Below, in pieces: positions 58,387-64,000 of a stretch of 64,000 nt of DNA. The stretch's first letter is position 1; the number at the start of each line of letters is the position of its first letter. The notes beneath the pieces were generated by a model. It saw only the letters and a program-made list of their open reading frames with translations, ran no database searches and was not told the DNA's origin. This DNA is from Orobanche coerulescens (taxonomy: Eukaryota > Streptophyta > Magnoliopsida > Lamiales > Orobanchaceae), in assembly GCA_033398695.1 (NCBI GenBank), contig CM065814.1, positions 17,914,358 through 17,978,357 on the forward strand, read 5' to 3'. Made by a program: the position numbers and the translations under genes.

Positions 58387-58828
58387 GACTTCCCAGACTT
58401 CCTCTCTGTCCATGAAGAAAAAGGAGACAAACATCGACGGGCGTATCTTCGCCAGGTCAGTTATCATGGAAAGAATCACTCTGGAAGGTGAAGACTTTGC
58501 TGGAATGGAAATGGTCATTTTCCGTGTGAAACAACAAGGGATGTACTGCCTTGCAAGTCGTCATGCTGAGGTGTATGATTAACAAATTGTGGAAGAGTTC
58601 TACCTGGACGCATCTATTGTGTACGCGTCTAAGAAGAAAGGAGGTGACATGTCTGAAATCTCTGTTAATGTTCAAGGGATTCAGGTCACTTTGAACAGAG
58701 AGTTGCTAGAAAATCTTTTCAGGCTACCTTCTGATGGCCTGAGAATGGAAGACCTCGAGACTTTTGAGTCAGCGGAATTGCTGAGGCCTACTGGAGGCTG
58801 TTCACCGGAGAAGAGGATGCCTAGGATA
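58387..58828 (+). pseudogene. Segment G: third-ORF N-terminal part, interrupted by the E/F insertion
   Basis: Counterpart of D 40095 onward. The start codon has become CTG (CTGTCGACTTCC against ATGGCATCATCA in D). It reads STSQTSSLSMKKKETNIDGR, a stop at about 58582, then EEFYLDASIVYASKKKGGDM, LLENLFRLPSDGLRMEDLET and a frameshift near 58780. It ends at GAGGATGCCTAGGAT, where the F LTR begins. On alignment to D the next codons are the first codons of H (50460 on minus). Confidence 0.85.
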
Positions 58829-59819
58829 TATAGGTCATAAGTCGTCCAGGAATAAGTCTAGAGGGGGAGGTGAATAGACTTATTGAAACTCTTAAACTCT
58901 TTTTCTCAAAGAGTAAGTTTCTTTTGCTGATAGATAAACAAATGACTTGGAGTCGTTTGTTCTTAATACGTGCGGAAATCAACTGATGACGAATACAAAA
59001 CAACTAATGAAACACTTAATAATGAATGCAGCAGTTAAAGTATGATGCTGTAAAACAGTAAAATACGCAGGCAATTATAGTGGTCTCAGAGGTGGGGTAA
59101 TCCTCTACTAATCCACTTTTCTCCAAACCAGTTGGAGATGAATTCACTATAATTGTCAACAAGTGATAAAGATTACAGTGATTCAACCAAATTACAACAG
59201 CTTCCAACCAGTGGAAATCCTTGCCGTTGCAACACACTTGACTGCCTTGCACCTCTTGATTCGCGATCCTTGGATTCCTTTACAGTCTCGAACTTCAACC
59301 AGTGAAGTACCCCGAACTCAGGATTAAAGACATGAGTTTTTGTCTTCTCCAACTAAGAGCTTCTTCAATTATGAACTTTTGAGAACCACTCTTTTCACGA
59401 TGCTATAGATTGCTTGAATGCTTTGATCGCTTGAGAATATGATTGCATCGGTATTAATTGTTGTATGTGTTTGCTCAGCTTCAAATCTTCGGATATATAT
59501 AGGTCACGATCTCTGAGCAATTCCTTCATAGCCGTTGCAAATCTTTTCAACAAATCCGTCCGTTGGAGAGGTAGACTTCATTGTTATCTTTCTGAATGTT
59601 GCAAGGCTGGATTCCCATAATTTAATCCATCTTTCGACCGTTGTGAAGACTTTGCATGTGAGGCGCCGAATCTTTTGAATATAATAAGATTAAAGTCTTC
59701 AGAGGTAGGCCTGGATGAATTATTAAATTCATATCCTTGCGGGAATCTCTCCAATTTGTCTCTTCACGTTGCATGCGGCTTTCCGTAATATTTGATTTTT
59801 CAACGCATGCTGACGTGGA

Positions 59820-62800
59820 TAGAGGTGTTCGGCGGTTCAAAACCGCCGGTTTTTTGAACCGCCGGTTCATGAACCGCCGGTTCCGGTTTGCCAAAAATCG
59901 GAACCGGAACCGAACCGCCTTATAGCGGTTCACGGTTCTGATTTTGAACTGCGGAACCGCCGGTTCGACCGGAACCAACCGCGGTTCGGCGGTTTTTTTT
60001 TTTAATTTTTAAATTTTAATTTGAAAAAATGGGGTAAAAATTGGACTTGAGCTTAATTCGATATTAAAGTCTAAACTTGAATTTTGTAATTTTAAATATT
60101 TGAATTAAGCGCCTACGTATTTGATATCCGTAACTTTAGAGTTTAGGAATCAAAATCAAAGTCCTCGTAGTTCATTTTTAAATTTGTTGGGGGGGAAGGA
60201 AAAAAAATAAAATGGACTTGAGCTTAATTCAAATATTCAAAGTTAAAATTAAGAATTTCAACTTTAAATATTTGGATTAAGTTGCCTACGTATCCCCTTA
60301 CCTTAGGAATCAAAGTCCTCGTAGTTCACTTACCTTATACTTACCTTAGGTAGCGGAGGTGGAGGCGGAGAGGAGATGGTTCAATCACCCAAGTCAACCG
60401 AATCATTGCTAGATCCTAGATCATATGTATCACCGTCTTCTTGTTCATTATAGTTTGGTTCTTGTTGGCGTAACTCGGCTTTCACCCAATCATTCAATAA
60501 TGCTTGGGCTTCAAGATTTTGAGGCGTCAATCGAGATCGTCGTTCATCCGTAATGTATCCTCCTACATCAAGGCTTGTTCAATGTAAACCGCTGAGGCGG
60601 GGCAGCTAGTATTTCCTTCGCAATCGTGGCAACTACAGAAATATTGTAGACCTTTTGCCCACCACTTAAGAAGATTGTTATTACCATCCGAACCACGTTC
60701 TAAAGCTCCCAATTCACAAGTAGTTAAATAATTTTCAAGTTCTTGATAAGCATTACTTTGGTACCTTGTTCGTTTTCGGGATAAATCTTCTTGATAGGCA
60801 TTCCATTCACTAAGATCCGGAATAGCAAAACCAAAAGAAGATGTACTACTACTAGAAGGAATGTGAACAGGAGAAGAAGAACTCGTACCAAGATCAAGAC
60901 TACCACTATAACTACATGCATATTCACGATAAAGAGTAGATAATAAATTTTTTGCATTTTGTACTAACTCGCTAGGATTTGGAGGACTAAAATTAGCAAT
61001 AGGATTAGGAAATAAAGCATTATAGTAAAGTGAAAGTAATTTTAGCAAACCTTCCTCTCTAACTTGAGGATCTAAAAGTTTAGCAACTAAAAACCGGAGG
61101 AATGTAGGCGAAATATTTAATCCATTTGTCTCTCATTTCTTTTATACAATTAAATAACTCGAACTTTAATTAAAGACTTGAATACAAGTACAATTTTAAC
61201 ACAATGTTCAACAACAAGTGTAGAAGTAGGATAATAAACACGGACAAAGATTCAATTTGCCTCTTTAAAGATTTTTAAAAGTGCCATTAAACTAGAGCAC
61301 TTATCCCATTGAGATGGCAATAAGCAAACAGTACTTGTTCTTCGTTATAAAAATTGCATAATGCAATACGATATTCATAACTATCATTTAACAAATTGTA
61401 AGTAGAATTCCAACGATTTGGCACATCTTTTGAAAATTTTTGGATGCATATTATTTTTATGCAATATCTTTTCCATTTTTACCTAGAGCCGAATGTCTAA
61501 TTAAATACATTATTGCTTCACGAATAGGAGCATATGCTTCTTGTAAAACAGTTAAACCATCTTGAACACATAAATTAAGAACATGACAAATACACCTAAC
61601 ATGAAAAATTTACCACCAAGAGATGGCTCACATATTGCAATAAGTGATTCTAAACTAGTCAGATTGGAGCTAGCATTATCAAAAGAAATTGAAAAATTTT
61701 TGTACTAAATTATATTCGAGATAAAATTGTATGAATTTTATGCGAAATATTTTGAGCGGTATGTGGGATATTAAACTCTAAAACCAATTAAACGTTTTTG
61801 TATAGTCCAAGAATCATCAATCCAAATACAAGTAATTCCCATATATGAATTTGCTTCCCAATGATCACTCCAAGCATCTAACAAATACAAACTTTATGAT
61901 CTAAGTTTAAAAACATATTTGCTAAAATTAATTTTGCCTCGCTAGTAGTTTTTCGAATATCACGAGTTACGGTGGAGCGTGAAATTTTTACTAGCGGGAT
62001 TAAAACTTAGTTGAGTGAAATTTTCATACATTTGGTCGCCGCAAAGTTAAAAGGAAGAGATTTACCACAAACAAACTTAGCTAATTCTTTTCTAGCGGTA
62101 ATTGGATTAAATTTAAATAAAGTACTATTACCTTGATTGGGGGCATTAGACGACGTCGCCGTGCCTCAAGTTGGGTTTGATTAGACTCGATGCCAACTTT
62201 GTCGGGATGTTGTCTTTGTATATGGCCATTGAGTGTCCCGTAACCTCCTCCTTTTTAAACTTGTACACTTTATCGCAATAGTTGCACTTGGCCAAGAAAT
62301 GACCGGACCGGATGCAACGTCGTCCATTTTTGTATAATGGATCGCAAATAATGGAGATTTCACTCGGATGGTTTCCTTTGTTTTGGTTTTGTTGGTTGCT
62401 CTAGCTCATCATCTTCATGAATCGATTTTGAGGCTTCAAACATTTCGTTGATTTGTTCCTGCTAATTCATCGGGAACATAATCTCCAAAATTCGGACTTG
62501 GTATAGAATGAGAACTCGGAGTATGAGTAGGAGGAGGAGTACTACCACTAGCACCGCCTCTTCCACGTCGAGGAATGCCGGTGATAGCCTTTCCCTTTCC
62601 CGATTGAATTGACCACTTGACATTTTTTCGAATTAAAAGTGTATACTTGATAGTTGAGATAATAGAAATTAGAGAGAAAGTTGATAGTTGGTGTGAGTAA
62701 AATGAAGGATGTGAGGGGGTATTTATAGGTGTAAAAATTTAAAAAAAAAATTTGAAAATGTGACCGTTGAACCGCGGTTCGGTTGAACGCGTTCGGCTTG

Positions 62801-63037
62801 AACCGGTTCACAACGCCACATTTTTGAATTTTTGAATTTTTTTTTTTGAAACCGCACGGTTGAACCGTGGTTGAATGGCAGTTCGGTTCGTCATTATTTT
62901 GACGAACCGAACCAACCGCCTAAAACGCAGTTCACGGTTCGGTTTTGAACCGAATCATGTCAGCGGTTAACCGAACCGCGGTCAACGGTTCAAAACCGGC
63001 GGTTCGGCGGTTCGAACCGGAACCGTGAACACCTCTA
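59820..63037. mobile_element. hAT transposon (3218 bp), TSD GACGTGGA
   Basis: Ends TAGAGGTGTTC and its complement GAACACCTCTA; 8-bp GACGTGGA at 59812-59819 and 63038-63045. Both ends are packed with GAACCGCCGGTTC-type words (59830-59990 and 62770-63020), likely transposase-binding repeats. The interior carries a decayed transposase on minus. Confidence 0.93.
60563..62630 (-). pseudogene. hAT transposase (BED finger to C-terminal dimerisation domain), broken
   Basis: DNA-cutting enzyme of the hAT. Start near 62620 (MSSGQ), then after a frameshift RRGRGGASGSTPPPTHTPSS and NFGDYVPDELA. The BED zinc finger is recognisable near 62190-62300 (KCNYC and an HIQRQH-like end) in a shifted frame. A middle piece with CIWIDDSWTIQKRL lies near 61770-61840. 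The C-terminal frame 60563-61048 (161 residues) has ELENYLTTCELGALERGSDG and LLKWWAKGLQYF, the usual hAT dimerisation motif order. Many stops and small deletions mean no active product. Family resembles plant RICESLEEPER-like hATs; that is recalled, not tested. Confidence 0.8.
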
Positions 63038-63467
63038 GACGTGGACTTGGAGTACTTGGCTGATCTCAGGTAGGCTGATGTAAGTTAACTTCTCTGCAGT
63101 CTGGACCTCTCTAATGGTGACTGTTTGGGACTCACCTGATCAGATGACCTGTCTGAGGTTACTTGACTGCAGTCTGGTCAAACATCTCTGATGATTTTTT
63201 GTTGACCAGAACTTCTCTGACTTTACTCGGCTGTACCTCTCTGACGAACTCAACTGATCTTTAGTACTTAGCCGATTTTTAGCCTAACTTATTTTGGCCT
63301 ATAGAAGATACTCATTTGGTTCTTCTTTACATTTTGCCAAATTTTACACTTAACATAATTTGGCCTATAGAAGATACTCATTTGGTTCTTCCTTACATTT
63401 TTGCCAAGTAATAAGTATTTGAATTTATATTAATGACATCATCAAAATCTAACAAGTATTCCTAACA

Positions 63468-63480
63468 AATTCCCCCTATT
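63468..63480 (-). promoter_or_regulatory. Copia F polypurine tract
   Basis: AATAGGGGGAATT on minus, directly before the LTR start TGTTAGGA. Confidence 0.85.
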
Positions 63481-63557
63481 TTGATGATGGCAAAACTTAA
63501 GGAAATTTTCAAATAAACAAATCTGCACTTGAGTGCAAGACACAAACTAAAATCAGT

Positions 63558-64000
63558 CTAGTATTGAGACAACTGGAAATTGTCATTCAAGAGACTGTTA
63601 TAAAATTTTCTGAATTGATTACAAATACATGTCTTAAATTTACAAGAAAATTTTACAAGTACAGAAATAAATAAAAGCCATCTGCCTTTGCCTCTTCGGA
63701 TAGGCTGCTTGGCAGGCCTGAAAGGTTTAGCTCCGATTGGTCTTGTCTTGACAGGGGCAAGACCATACTTTCTCCTTACGACAAGAGCTGCAAAATCTTG
63801 CTCTTCTTGAGATGAAAACTTATTCTCAACACACAGCTTCTTGATTTTTCTCTGGAGTGCAAGTTCATTCAAAGCATTTCCTTTCTCCAAGGTGGGAGGT
63901 TCTTTGGCCCTGAACGGAGGGATCATGGGATATGCATTGTGTGCCTCAGCATGTTTTAGCAGTATGGTCCAGAGTTGTGGATGAGCTTCTTCCATGAAGT
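63558..64000 (-). CDS. Copia F third-ORF C-terminal part, runs off the window
   Basis: Minus frame 63558-63995 is open to the window edge: MEEAHPQLWTILLKHAEAHN, then ALQRKIKKLCVENKFSSQEE, RRKYGLAPVKTRPIGAKPFR and a basic stretch KQPIRRGKGR, followed by a hydrophobic-basic tail. It lies between the polypurine tract and the rest of F, where Sireviruses carry a third ORF. No domain is recognised. The true start is outside the window; the first Met here is only the frame edge. Confidence 0.55.
   Translation of the reverse strand, partial: FMEEAHPQLWTILLKHAEAHNAYPMIPPFRAKEPPTLEKGNALNELALQRKIKKLCVENKFSSQEEQDFAALVVRRKYGLAPVKTRPIGAKPFRPAKQPIRRGKGRWLLFISVLVKFSCKFKTCICNQFRKFYNSLLNDNFQLSQY

Larger units (their letters stand above)
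58829..63467 (-). mobile_element. Copia F 3' LTR, split by a hAT
   Basis: On minus it starts TGTTAGGAAT at 63467 and ends near TGACCTATA at 58829 (GACCTACA in E, so the last bases have mutated). Without the hAT and one TSD copy it is about 1413 bp and matches the E 5' LTR. The polypurine tract and third-ORF end of F follow to the right, so this is a 3' LTR. Confidence 0.88.

Noticed and set aside
59016..59252. 78-residue frame also seen at 51457-51693
   Set aside because: Both lie in the LTR of E/F; shared because the LTRs are copies.
1..64000. tRNA, rRNA or host single-copy genes
   Set aside because: No cloverleaf, rRNA core or non-transposon domain was recognised by eye; a tRNA scan and a protein search would settle it.

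Overview
This window is plant nuclear DNA made almost wholly of transposable elements. It contains Ty1-copia, Ty3-gypsy, LINE, hAT, Helitron-like and foldback sequences, initiator-Met-type primer sites (TGGTATCAGAG), polypurine tracts and nested insertions with target-site duplications (TSDs). No host protein gene, tRNA, rRNA or CRISPR array was found. A flowering plant, probably a eudicot, fits best; the species cannot be told from sequence alone.

Layout. 1-2.9 kb: two LINE pieces head to head (RT on minus, ORF1 on plus), ORF1 carrying two short palindromes. 3.5-6.7 kb: MITE-like debris, two tandem Helitron-like units with a GC-rich degenerate minisatellite, and a ~0.6 kb palindrome. 7.8-9.3 kb: the 3' end and promoter side of a Ty3-gypsy element. 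9.3-35.9 kb: a minus-strand copia tandem (B and A) in which one LTR (13360-20112) ends A and starts B. That LTR is split by short-LTR copia element L (14319-19594, TSD AATTA). A's RNase H is split by Tekay-type gypsy element K (20486-29343, TSD CTTGA). 35.9-45.0 kb: 5'-truncated Sirevirus-like copia D with pol, three polypurine tracts, a long third (env-like) ORF and a 3' LTR. 45.0-46.8 kb: a gypsy LTR (M) with a palindrome array before its TATA box. 46.9-49.9 kb: a dead copia (C). 50.1-64 kb: a second Sirevirus-like family (E on plus, F on minus) inserted into a third-ORF gene whose two halves (G, H) now lie at opposite ends, which implies an inversion. A hAT MITE sits in E at the protease active site, and a 3.2 kb hAT sits in F's LTR.

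The elements are parasites of one another rather than a pathway. Relative order from nesting: K entered A; L entered the A/B shared LTR; E/F entered the G-H element; the MITE and the hAT entered E and F. Every coding region has at least one stop, frameshift or lost key residue except the E reverse transcriptase-RNase H block (55182-56726), which is open throughout.

Most unusual observations: (1) element L has nearly identical LTRs but a non-coding interior with about 35 perfect short hairpins, most with a TTC-type five-base loop; (2) three gypsy LTRs independently carry arrays of short GC-rich palindromes, placed just before the promoter; (3) the E/F insertion is split in a way one inversion explains, with a testable prediction just beyond the right edge.
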